A stretch of 64,000 nt of DNA from Annona cherimola (taxonomy: Eukaryota > Streptophyta > Magnoliopsida > Magnoliales > Annonaceae), in assembly GCA_030490835.1 (NCBI GenBank), contig CM059975.1:10607579-10671578 (forward strand). Direction: 5' to 3'. Shown here piece after piece: positions 1 through 10,060 of this stretch. Made by a program: the position numbers and the translations under genes. The notes under the pieces were generated by a model. It ran no database searches, was not told the origin of the DNA, and worked only from the letters and a program-made list of their open reading frames with translations. Within the stretch, counting starts at the first letter, position 1, and every line of letters begins with the position of its first letter.

Positions 1-792
1 TCCAGCACCTCCCGCCGCTCTCCTCTTCTCCGCGCCATTCACGATCTGGAAGCTTGCTCGCACGCCATTCCCGTCCGGAGCTCGTCTTCTCGCTTCATTC
101 CCGTCCGGAGCTCGTCCAGATCTAGAACCACGCCAGATCCATTCCCGCTTCATTCCATAGCACGCCAGAGCTCGTCTCCTCCATTCCAGCACCTTCCGCC
201 GTCGCCATTTAGCTCCATTCATGCTTCGGATCTGAAAGCACGCCAAAGCTCGTCTTCTCCATTCCAGCAGCTGCCGCCATCGCCGTTGAGCTCCATTCAT
301 GCTTCGGATCTGAAAGCACGCCAGAGCTCGTCTTCTCCTCCTGTCGTGTCTCCTCTAGCAGCTCATCCAACAGGTCATCCCGCAGCTCCCTCTGTTCACT
401 GGACATATTGGAGTAAGGTAAAAATCTGACATTTTTTATCCTAATGCAGTTTACATTTTTTATCCTAATGCAGTTATTGAATTTTACATTTTTTATATTT
501 TTCATTTTTTTTTGGGAGAGGGTGGCAAATGGCTCTGTATCTGAATCTCTCGTTGTCTGTGGTCGTCGTCGTCGTTGGTCTGTTTTGTTTTTTGGAGCGA
601 GTTGGCATTATAATGATTGTTTATGGTCCGATGATCATCGTATGTATGATTGCATTGAAATTCTCGAGCTGACTTTTCGTCCGCAATGGGTTGGGTAATA
701 GTTGGGTGAATGATAAAATGACGATGATGATGATTTCCGGTTGTACGAAAAATGATTTTTCGGTTGTCCGATGATTGTGTTCGTGATTGTCA
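1..792. repeat. Left terminal inverted repeat of the MULE (truncated by window edge)
   Basis: Reverse complement of 7019-7687. Pairing is colinear for 1-608 and again for 731/732-792, with about 123 bp (609-731) present only on this side. The outer part is GC-rich and holds internal direct repeats: a segment around CATGCTTCGGATCTGAAAGC occurs twice (about 220-245 and 297-320), and a CCGTCCGGAGCTCGTC motif also recurs. Open frames here on both strands mirror those in the right arm and are by-products of the repeat, not genes. Confidence 0.9.
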
Positions 793-2460
793 CCCGAAAA
801 GACCAATGTTGGATATAAACATGATGATGATTTTGATTTTCCAACAAAGAGTGTAGGCCTCCAATACTTCTTGCTTTCTCCTCTATCAAAGTAGTATGCA
901 TAAAAAAATAAAACATCGACACATACTTTCATGCACATAGCATGTGGTTCAGCGATTGAGATTATTTTCTGATGGGTCCAACCATGAAAGTGGAAACACA
1001 TTTCTTCCCAAAGTGTTTCTGGGGCTATAATGTTCCTCCTACTTTCTGTTTCATTTGGTCAACTTTCGTATGTTGTTTCGTAAACGAGTTCTGCACCAAT
1101 CATTTAAAGTCTAGTATTTTCTTCACTTTGGTGGGAATTGCTGCAGCTTGCCATTTATCACTGAACCTTCAACTCATATCTATGGAATATGCTGTTACAA
1201 GTGGTGGGCATCTTCTTGACACCTCTCAATTTCTTTATCTTTTGCATCGATGCAGAGAAAGTGGTTCTGCTGTGGTTGATCCAAAGTGCCTTCAGTGTCC
1301 AAGATCGGTGAATTCAGCGAAAAGACCTTGTGGGGACTGTCTCTTTAGTTTTATCACCAGGTTACTTGAGTGAAGTAACTTGTAGTTGTTACTATTCTTT
1401 GGTTGACCTGACTCTTATATATGTTATCTAAAGAGGGAAAGATAATGGACTAAGAAAAAAGACGAGGAAAAAAAAAGACTTCTTTTTGCTATTATTGCTG
1501 TTCTGGATGAATCCATTATGGCTCTGATTCTTTTCCTTGAATGTGAGAGGTTATTTGCTTAGATGGGAATGATGATTATGTAGACTTGTGTAAACTTCGG
1601 TCTGATCATAGTTGAGAATCATCATATAAATCCACCTGCTCGCATTCAGGCATGGTCTGGGTTGGCCATAGCCTCCACGTCTGATATGTCAATTTAGAAT
1701 CAGTATTGATCACTGATTATAAAAACCAGATCAGGCAATTTGAACCGGTTATTGGCTTGTTCAGTTGGGCCATGATTATGAACAGGATGCAATCTAAAAA
1801 TTTGTAGAACCAATTAATTGGATCATTATATTGTTCCAAGCAGTTGAAGATTTTAACCCTTCTTTGATAATTTTGAGACGCAAATTACCCCACCCCAACT
1901 GGCTACTAGCCTACTAGTTGCTGGTTCTGCCTGACACCATCTTGGCTTATTTTATAATCGTGATTGTACCATTAAACTCACTAAGCTGAAACCATTAAAT
2001 GGGCGGGTAAGTTGGTCGCAAAACATGATATTTGAGTGGATCATTGGGCGAAATGTTGGGGAACACTCTTGGTAAGAATGAAAGTCAACAAACCAAGAAC
2101 CGCTTTAGCACAAGCAAGCATACGGTTTGATTAATAGGATTCATTTCACCTTTTCAGTGACATAGAACAAAAGAAATTCCTCCTTGTTTCGCAATGCTTT
2201 GTCTATCCGAAATTCTGTGCAATTGCGTAGGCAGGTGACTCCTGTAGTCTTTTGTTGAAACGCAACATCAACGAAGTGGAACGGCATAACATTAATGAAA
2301 TGCCATTTACAGCGTTTTATTAAGTTTTTTGTTATTTAAATTAATTGGTCGATCTATTGGAAATAGAATTTACTACGATTATTTCTTTTCAGAATTAAAC
2401 AAAAAAGCTAAATACCACATCGATTAATCCACAAAAAAAAAACAGCACTAGTGAACCTAA
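793..2460. other. MULE interior without recognised gene
   Basis: AT-rich sequence between the inner end of the left TIR and the minus-strand open frames. Apart from the weak 133-codon plus-strand frame at 972-1373, I see no coding signal, inverted repeat or tandem repeat. Confidence 0.5.
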
Positions 2461-2543
2461 ATCGATAGGAAGGTAGGATGGGTGCAGAAAATGTTGTTGA
2501 TTTGAAGCCCACTCGTCGAATCTCCCGCAGCTCTGTTGGTCGC

Positions 2544-3158
2544 TCAAAGACTGATACCTTGAGCAAAGTTACAAGACAAATTAAAACCAACATTGCTCAA
2601 ACCCAATCCCATTGCAATCAATCTTTTTTGCCCATGAAAATCTTGATACACGGTGATGGGTACCTTCACCATATTCTGCCAAAACACGCAGATCCAGTGG
2701 CTATACTTTGTAGCAGACCTCATCCCTTCTGGGCATACAGATACCAATTTCCCCTTGGCCGCACACAAACCATTTGGATGCCTGAACCATGAATTCTGGT
2801 CTGACATGATATCATCAGAATGTGAAATTTCTGAGCCTTCTGCTGTATCCCTGGGACTCTGCAAACCAAGCGACAGCTTCGAATTTTCCTTCATTTGGGA
2901 TCCATTATACAAACTGGAGCAGAACATTTCTAAAAAATTTGATGAAAGCAGAACACAAGATCCTTCCCCAAGAAGACTATGCAAGAGGTCATTATTTTCA
3001 ATTACATTCTGCACAAACAACTCTTTAACCATAACATCTCCTTCACCTCTCTTCTTATCTTTCAACCTCGAGCTCTGAGGCTCATTGGAAACACCCATCG
3101 ATGTCCTGTAGGACAGAAAGGAATCTGATGCATAGGTGAAGTTTACTTCAAAAATCAA
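2544..3158 (-). other. Unrecognised 200-codon open frame inside the MULE
   Basis: An open frame of 204 codons runs on the transposase strand. Its composition is protein-like for about 170 residues (for example LLHSLLGEGSCVLLSSNF, then ESEISHSDD-type acidic Ser stretches and GLCAAKGKLVSVCPEG). I recognise no family and see no clear start or splice frame. It could be a fragment of a host gene captured by the MULE, a third element-encoded product, or chance. A second weak candidate on the plus strand (972-1373, 133 codons) has an intron-like AG border at about 1256 followed by Cys-rich codons (DPKCLQCPRS). Confidence 0.25.
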
Positions 3159-3245
3159 TTTGCCTAGAGAGAGATCTTGACACTAAATAGACTCAATGTC
3201 GTTTCAGTGCTGCATTTGTATCCATGTGCATCATTCAACCATTAA

Positions 3246-3391
3246 ATATAAATAACATTCAACATTTCATTCCTACATGATTCAAGCAAAACATAAATAA
3301 CATTAAACATTTCATTCCTACACGATTCAAGCAAAACATAAATAATATTCATCATTTCATTCCTACATGATTCAAGCAAAACATAAATAAG
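3246..3391. repeat. 45 bp tandem repeat, about three copies
   Basis: CATTTCATTCCTACA recurs at 3263, 3308 and 3353 (period 45) with the same flanking words (GATTCAAGCAAAACATAAAT). It lies just downstream of the GRF-protein stop, inside the MULE, possibly in its 3' UTR. Confidence 0.85.
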
Positions 3392-3454
3392 TCCAAATCC
3401 AAGCTATATATGTCAGCATACTCCATACATAAGATATCCCATTCTATTTATGTT

Positions 3455-4054
3455 TTACAATGCTAGGTAAATAACAATGACAAGAACAAGACCACATAGA
3501 GTAATCAATAGGGTTTCATTTCTCTTCACGTTGTTAGCCAGCTCAAACACTCTCTTGTCTCTCCTTTCATTTGCCTCCTTCATGACGAGGTCGTTAGTCT
3601 CTATTATTTGCTTCAATTGACGTATGTCTGTCATATGCCGCTCCCTCAAAGCGTCAACACAGTGGATTAATTCTCTCATATCCACCACTATTTGGTCTTG
3701 ATTAGTGGCTGTGACTTGGGATTGGGATCGGCTATCAGCTTCAATATCAGCGTTTGAAAGTACATCACTTTTTGATGAATGACAGTCATCAACCCATCTA
3801 AAAAACTTACATGCAAGTGATGCATCCTGCAAAAGGGATAAAGCTATTTAAATCAATAACTGTTGCAGTATACAATATAATTCTAAAATGCGAGGTTCAA
3901 ACCATAGAGAACTCACACGAAATTGTGGGCATCGAAGGAACCGCCGACCCGGATTTAGTGTCGTATGAGAGGTTAGGAGTACAGCTGGTAGACCACATGA
4001 ACAGACAAAACTCTTACCACCGTGAAATCTAGTTCTTGCACTTGAAGTTGACAT
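3455..4054 (-). CDS. GRF-type zinc-finger, coiled-coil, C-terminal membrane-anchor protein
   Basis: Two exons, 4054-3917 and 3826-3455, with a phase-0 intron (donor GTGAGT, acceptor TTTTGCAG), encode about 169 residues. Exon 1 has CSCG and NPGRRFLRCPQF; the join gives RCPQFRDASLACKFFRWVDD, a textbook GRF zinc finger (C..CG, GRRF..C, C.FF.W.D). An acidic linker, a charged heptad-like helix (about 80-145) and a C-terminal hydrophobic helix ending LVIVIYLAL follow. GRF fingers are generally nucleic-acid-binding modules, and small plant proteins of this layout are usually of unknown role. The ATG lies 1 base after the spliced transposase stop (TGA-A-ATG), or 54 bases after the unspliced one, on the same strand and inside the MULE. 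It has no obvious promoter of its own, so it may be translated from the transposase transcript or fused to it by alternative splicing. Confidence 0.7.
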
Positions 4055-4055
4055 T

Positions 4056-6700
4056 TCACTTGTGCCCACCTGTTGAACAAGATCAGGAAACAATGGTAAG
4101 CGTAAAATTCAAAGAAAATATAATTGCTGCTTAAATTGTGGAGCAAGACAAAATCTACTATATAAGATAAAGATAAAGATGTTGAAGATACCACGACCTC
4201 TGCCTCGACCTCGACCCATAGAAGTGCAATGATCATCATCTATTGAAGTGGATACATCATTCGAGCTTGGGACTTTGAAAGCGGGGCAATTACGTTTGTC
4301 ATGACCGACAACAAATTTTTTACAACCACGACAAAATCTTGATCCACCCCGTGGTTGTTCTAAAGGTCCTTTCATGCGTTTTGAAGACCTTCCTTTTGTT
4401 ACTGAAACATGAGCAGGGAAGATAGCACAAGCTTGAGAATTTTGATCAGCTATTGTTTTACAAGAACCACCTGGATCATTGCCCAAATCCGCATTCAGTC
4501 CTATGCTCATAAGATTGAAGTTATCGCTTGACACCCCGGCAAGATTTTGATTTGTAGCAGTTTTATTACTATCGGTTGTCTTTGCACAAGGAGGCTTAGG
4601 CAATGTCGACAATGCAGCAGTCAACTTTTCTATATGATCTTTAACTATTTCATAGGCATCCGGGTTGTGTAAGGCCTCGCTTCTAATATGATACCACCAT
4701 TTTGATAAAGTATGACTACGAATAGCCATAGATTGTGTGGCTCCCTTGTTACTCGTTGTGGCTGAAAATTTAAACTGAGATTTAGCATCTCGTGTCCATC
4801 TAGGTAGAACATGAAATGGAGGAATGGTTTTCATTTTTAGCCATCGTAACAATGTGATAATATGCTTGCAAACAATACCAGATGACTCAAATTTCAAACA
4901 AGGGCATTTTGCCACCATCTGCTCTGTATTCCATGTTATGATTTTGAGCTTGTTCTCATATTCTCCATCTAATAAGAAGACTTTCCACTGTTGCATTGGA
5001 CCCTCATCAGCAATTTTCTCTGCCACATAGTACATACATTCAACCACTTCCGTTTGAGCCTCTAAGAAGATATTCCGAGTATACGCCTTCGCCATATGCC
5101 CTTCAATACTGCATTTAGTTTTCAACTCAGGAATAGCATAGAAGGTCTTGAAATCAGCATCTGCTTCAGCCTCACGTCTTCGTGAAAGTGCTTTGTCATA
5201 GCCATTTGAAAAATCAATTAAATTTGAATTTCTCGAAACAAAGCCATCAAAAAAGGCATTTATACTCTCACTACGCTGGGTAGTTCTCATCCCGGCCGAA
5301 AATATTTTCTTTGTATAAGCAGGAATCCACATATGGCGAATATCATACATGTGTTGCAACCATGTATTATCTTGCAGTTTAAACTCTTCTATCATAGCAC
5401 TCCAACTGCTTTCGAAGTCATCGTCGTTATTGGTGCCAAACAAACAATAGTTCCATTTTGCCTTGAATGTAGGATGCTGGTGAATGACATGAGATAATTT
5501 CTCTGGTAATTTTTTATGTATATGCCACAAGCATAAGAGATGATTAGTGTTTGGAAATACTGCTGCAATTGCTGCAGCAATAGCTGGATCTTGATCCGTG
5601 ATGAGAGTTGTAGGATGGGCTCCACCCATTGCATCTACCCAGCTTTGGAATAACCATTTAAAATCTTCCGTTGTCTCTCCAAAAAGTAATCCTGCACCGA
5701 ATAAGCATGTCTGCTTATGGTGATTAACACCAACAAAAGGACCGAATGGCATATCATACTCATTTGTCTTATATGTGGTGTCGAAACACACTACATCACC
5801 AAATACCATATAATCTTCCTTTGATTTTCCATCTACCCAAAAACATGAGGTCAATCTCATGTCCTCATCAACTTGGATTTCATACGAAAAATGACTATCA
5901 TCACGGCTTTTTATTTGAAACATATGTAAAAGGGTATTTGCATCATTCCCATACATGATTTGCCTCTTTCTTCGTATAGCATTCCTAGCATCCCTTGCTG
6001 AATATTGCAAATGAGAACAACCACCTACTTCATTTATCATAAAGTCAATGGATCTAGCCACACCAACTCCGGAAGCTTTTAAAGATGTAATTAAATCCAG
6101 GTCAACCTCTGTCAACTTCTTGTGTGACCGCAATTTACGGGTCTTTGTAGGAGTGCAAAGTGCATGATTATGAGACTCTATGAATTGTGATACGTAATAT
6201 ACATTCTTCTCCACATTCAAATTGATATATAGCTTAGCATGGCATGAGCAACGACTTATTAAAGCAGTCTTTTGTTTACTTGAATCTTCATTTCTTTTTT
6301 TTCTGTCTACAATACCAGCTTTAGAGCACCTCAAAACACGCCTTGAAGTGGCACCGGACTTCAACTTACGAGTACTATCCTTTCTAACACTAAATCCACA
6401 ATGCCAAGCATAAGTGTTGTAAAATTTGAAAGCCTCTTCTAGCGATACAAACTCCATTCCAATTTTTGGCTTTAGTTCAGATGCAACATCAGCTATAAAC
6501 AACCCATCTGTATTACTTTGGGTACCACTTGGTTTGTCTTCTTCTTCACTAGATGCTTCCTTCTCATCTGACACATCCACCAAACCACCACTACAATCAA
6601 CATCACCTTCATGTGCATGATTTACTAATGTGACATCAAAAGAAGCTTCGACTTCCACACTCATAGGGTTGCATCCATTTTCCCCCTTGTGCTCCTCCAT
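4056..6700 (-). CDS. FAR1-related MULE transposase
   Basis: Transposase of the MULE, and relative of the FAR1/FHY3 transcription factors. The first ATG is at 6700; an upstream TTG extends the open frame but is not a plausible start. Domains (residues from that ATG): acidic leader 1-80; FAR1 zinc-binding domain about 83-180; MULE transposase domain about 285-470, with candidate catalytic D307 (in CFDTTYKT), D369 (in LITDQDPAI) and E430 (in DDFESSW); SWIM zinc finger CPCLKFESSGIVCKH at 599-613; zinc knuckle CRGCKKFVVGHDKRNC at 790-805; Gly-Arg tail. No internal stop or frameshift is seen, so it may be active. The tail runs into a probable intron (donor at 4191, acceptor before 4069). Splicing there puts the stop at 4056-4058; unspliced, the frame ends at 4109. 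A 5' UTR intron acceptor is possible just upstream of the start. Domain identity is secure; the last exon is inferred. Confidence 0.85.
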
Positions 6701-6835
6701 ACTAAACTTTCTTTCGGACACCAACTACCAATTTCAAACAAATATTTAATGATGGATAGGCAAGAAACAATGATGGATAAGTCAAAACTGATGCAAAAAA
6801 TAAAAACAAATTCACTCTCATTTAAAACACTTTTT

Positions 6836-7005
6836 GATTTCTTGATCTGATTCAATCACATATATCCAAATGATTTCAAAACAAAAACAAAATATCCCAC
6901 GTACCATTTTGATTTCTTGATCTCATTCAGTCACATATATCCAAATGATTTTAAAACAAAAACAGAATATCACACATACCATTTTGATTTCTTCATCTCA
7001 TCTCA
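6836..7005. repeat. 75 bp tandem repeat upstream of the transposase gene
   Basis: A unit starting GATTTCTTGATCT recurs at 6836, 6911 and 6986 (period 75), with two full copies and a partial third. The copies differ by only a few bases. The repeat lies between the inner end of the right TIR (7019) and the transposase start (6700), so it occupies the likely promoter or 5' UTR. Confidence 0.8.
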
Positions 7006-7018
7006 ACCACAGTCACAA

Positions 7019-8017
7019 TGACAATCACGAACACAATCATCGGACAACCGAAAAATCATTTTTCGTACAACCGGAAATCATGCCAACTCGCTCCAAAAAA
7101 CAAAACAGACCAACGACGACGACGACCACAGACAACGAGAGATTCAGATACAGAGCCATTTGCCACCCTCTCCCAAAAAAAAATGAAAAATATAAAAAAT
7201 GTAAAATTCAATAACTGCATTAGGATAAAAAATGTAAACTGCATTAGGATAAAAAATGTCAGATTTTTACCTTACTCCAATATGTCCAGTGAACAGAGGG
7301 AGCTGCGGGATGACCTGTTGGATGAGCTGCTAGAGGAGACACGACAGGAGGAGAAGACGAGCTCTGGCGTGCTTTCAGATCCGAAGCATGAATGGAGCTC
7401 AACGGCGATGGCGGCAGCTGCTGGAATGGAGAAGACGAGCTTTGGCGTGCTTTCAGATCCGAAGCATGAATGGAGCTAAATGGCGACGGCGGAAGGTGCT
7501 GGAATGGAGGAGACGAGCTCTGGCGTGCTATGGAATGAAGCGGGAATGGATCTGGCGTGGTTCTAGATCTGGACGAGCTCCGGACGGGAATGAAGCGAGA
7601 AGACGAGCTCCGGACGGGAATGGCGTGCGAGCAAGCTTCCAGATCGTGAATGGCGCGGAGAAGAGGAGAGCGGCGGGAGGTGCTGGAATGGAAGCAGATC
7701 GGGAATGGCGCGGTGGCGCGGAGAAGAGGAGAGCGGCGGAAGGCGCTGGAATGGAAGCAGATCGGAGAGGAGGAGATCGGAGAGGAGATGGGGTGGGGTG
7801 GAGGAAAGAGGCGTGAGTAAATCTCGTGGCTCGCCGATCCTTCCCGCGTGCTGAGAATTGCAGAAAGAATAACCCGCGCCGGATTCGCGGGGACCAAATT
7901 GCAAAATGTCCGATTTTCCAATCGGACGGTCAGAACGCATCCCGCCACATCGAACGGCTACAGATGGGCGGACGCACGAAACATAAATTTAGCCCGGCCG
8001 AAAAAAATCACCTTCCA
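7019..8017. repeat. Right terminal inverted repeat of the MULE
   Basis: Bases 7019-7687 mirror the left arm. Bases 7688-8017 are assigned to the arm by continuity, because their partner lies left of the window. If correct, each arm is about 1 kb, which is long even for MULEs. The outer third (about 7800-8010) is of mixed composition. The outer limit is set by the start of MITE-like sequence at about 8018 and is uncertain by roughly 15 bases. Confidence 0.8.
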
Positions 8018-8086
8018 TTATAGAGAGTGAAAAGTTTTAAATTGAAAAATTTTAGTTAACACTTTTTTGCCCTGAACAAACACACC
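8018..8086. mobile_element. One arm of a Tourist-like MITE, cut by the MULE
   Basis: The stretch reads TAGAGAGTGAAAAGTTTTA and ends AACAAACACACC. This matches the terminal arm of the complete MITE at 52178-52458 (same GAGAGTGAAAAGTTTTAGATT-type arm and CAAACACACC end). Only this arm is in the window; the rest should lie beyond the left end of the MULE if the MULE inserted here. Confidence 0.6.
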
Positions 8087-10060
8087 TTTATCTCCTTCAG
8101 AGGTCGGAGCCCAATCGTCAGAGAGCCCTTAGTTATTCACCCCTTGCCTGCCTTCGTGTTCGTAGTTGTTGTCTAAGGTTTTCTTTTTTCCGAAATTTCT
8201 AATCTCCATTTTCTATTTGTCATTTCCCTGCTTTGCAATCAATTTCACTACCCACAGCGGCCCGAATCGATTTTTGCCCCTAAAACCCATCTTGACAATC
8301 ACCAATCAAACAACCTTCTCCGGTCATCCTCCAAGCAAGCAGCGTCCAGCGTCCAGCCCTTTCCAGCCGCCCCTCTTATTCAAGATCCATCAATTCCAAG
8401 TCTGGCAGTCCTGAAGACGAGCTCCTGCAGCCGGTCAAGCACCATTGAATTCGATCCAACAAACACCGAGCAGAATCTAGCCCCTTTCAAACTCGTTAGA
8501 AAGGCATGGCTGCCATCCAACCAGTAGTAACTGCCCAAGCCCGAATCAAGCTTCCAACCTTACAATTTCGAATGCCAAGTTGCGACACTCCAAATCTACA
8601 GCCACTAAACACCATCTCTGTGCCAGCCCTTCTCAAACACCGGCGACAAACCCATTGCATCCGCTCCTATTTCCCCCTGCCTCAATCCAGCCATACAACA
8701 AGCACCGGAGGTCATTCCTTCAAAACGAGGCAGCCATTAACAATTGCAGCCAAACCACACAGTAGCCATACAAGCAACCAGCGATTGCCCGATTTTCTGC
8801 AGCTGGGAAAAGTCTGCCATCTTCTCCAAACCAAGCCATCTCCATGAAAACTGGCAGCGAAAATCCCAAAATCCCATCTTCACCCATTACAGCCCCAATC
8901 CAAACGACCGAACCACAAATCAGCAACGACATGCCTCTGCATCTCCCGTTTCTTTTGATCAGCCGTGATTCCAACTTAGCGCTCTTCTCCATGCCAGGCG
9001 GCCATTGCATCTCAATAACTCCAAGCTCTCCATCATCGAACTGAGCAGTAAAATTGCATTGCCTAACGCCAACTGCTTCTACGTTTAATTCGATTGCAAT
9101 GCCCCGGTCAAAATTCAGGCAGCCATACAAAATTTAAACGTCTTCCAGATCATCTAGCAGCCATAAAATTTGGTAATCTGAAATGCCATCGATTGGAACA
9201 CCCACGGCCCACTGTTGCTTGCAAAGTGGATTCCAAAGCTAGCCAAGAAAAGCAGAATGGAAAGTGAAGAAGGCAAGACAACGGCAAAAATAGCAAGGCA
9301 GTTGCATTGGTGTGCAAAATGAATCCCACGTCGGATTCCACGTTGGAGGAAGGGTCCCTCACACATCTATAAAAGCATGAGCCCTCCACTCATCCCAAGA
9401 CACACACAACACTCTCTTACTCCTTGAAGTGAGACTCATTTATGTAGGACCTTTGCCTGGTGGGTAATGCTCAAAGGGCTTAGAATGCTCCTCAAAGAGA
9501 GTGGTCTTCGAGCAAGAATTGGGGTAAATAAATTTTTTTTTTAGTTATAGTGTTTCTTCAATGCTTTGTAGTTGTTAATTTTAGATTTGTAATGTTTAGC
9601 GTAGATTTACCGCTTTATGCATTGTAATTTTCAAATTAAGTTTAATGCAATTTTCATTCGTGTTTTCGCAGATTAAATTTTACTTCTGTAGTTTTTTAAT
9701 TACTGTCCTAGTTTAGATTTAATTTTAGTTAATTACAATTTCTCATCTCATTTCTCTGCCTCTTTCTCTTTTTTCTTTATCTGTTTCTCTCTCTTTCTAA
9801 TTCTCTTTTTATTCTCTCTCTAATTTATTCTCATTTATCTCTAATTTCTTTCTTTCTCTTCACTACACACTCTCTTACTTTTCTTTTTTATTTTTGCTTA
9901 AAATAATTCAAAATTATATAGTCTCTTTGTGGATTCGACCCTACTCACCGTTATTCTATATTATCACTCGCATAGTGGTAGCTTTAATGTATTTCAGTTA
10001 ATTTTAATTAAATTGGTGGTCACAGTGCTCTTAACGATAAAAACTTTGTACACATCAGAT
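8087..10060. other. Decayed LTR-retroelement-like leader, no intact gene
   Basis: Mixed-composition sequence followed by pyrimidine-rich low complexity (about 9740-9900). GTGGATTCGACCCTACTCAC at about 9931 resembles a phrase common in the leader/LTR ends of plant Ty3-type elements of the Tat/Athila group. A TATA box lies at 9368 with a short plausible transcribed region behind it. No gag, protease or polymerase coding, primer-binding site or second LTR is visible, so this is at most a solo or broken LTR. Open frames at 8166-9390 overlap each other on both strands and show no family signature. Confidence 0.35.
9368..9374 (+). promoter_or_regulatory. Candidate TATA box
   Basis: TATAAAA lies in a GC-to-AT transition, just after a CCACGTCGG / CCACGTTGG pair (about 9327-9346) and before an A/C-rich tract with ACACACAACACTC. 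It would fit an LTR U3 promoter or a lost gene; no open frame follows. Confidence 0.35.

Larger units (their letters stand above)
1..8017. mobile_element. Autonomous Mutator-like element (MULE), left tip outside window
   Basis: Two long inverted arms (1-792 and 7019 outward) enclose a minus-strand FAR1/MULE transposase gene and a GRF zinc-finger gene. Base n of the left arm pairs with base 7688-n of the right arm without any indel from 1 to 608, and the stretches I compared are identical. This suggests recent movement or gene conversion. The right outer end is placed near 8017 because sequence typical of a Tourist-like MITE begins at about 8018, so the MULE seems to have landed in that MITE. 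The left end and the expected 9 bp target duplication cannot be seen. The segment 793-3180 has no recognised function. Calling the element autonomous is an inference from the open transposase frame. Confidence 0.85.

Noticed and set aside
4109..4190. Hydrophobic tail of the unspliced transposase frame as a membrane segment
   Set aside because: It follows a donor site (GTATCT), is AT-rich and ends before a clear acceptor, so it is most likely intron.
7018..7948. Open frames of 60-229 codons on both strands
   Set aside because: They lie in the MULE terminal repeat, are mirrored at 1-700, overlap on both strands and reflect GC-rich repeated sequence. No protein family is visible.
8166..9390. 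Several 60-136 codon frames on both strands
   Set aside because: They overlap each other, lack any motif and have no supporting splice pattern. The region fits a decayed LTR or promoter better.
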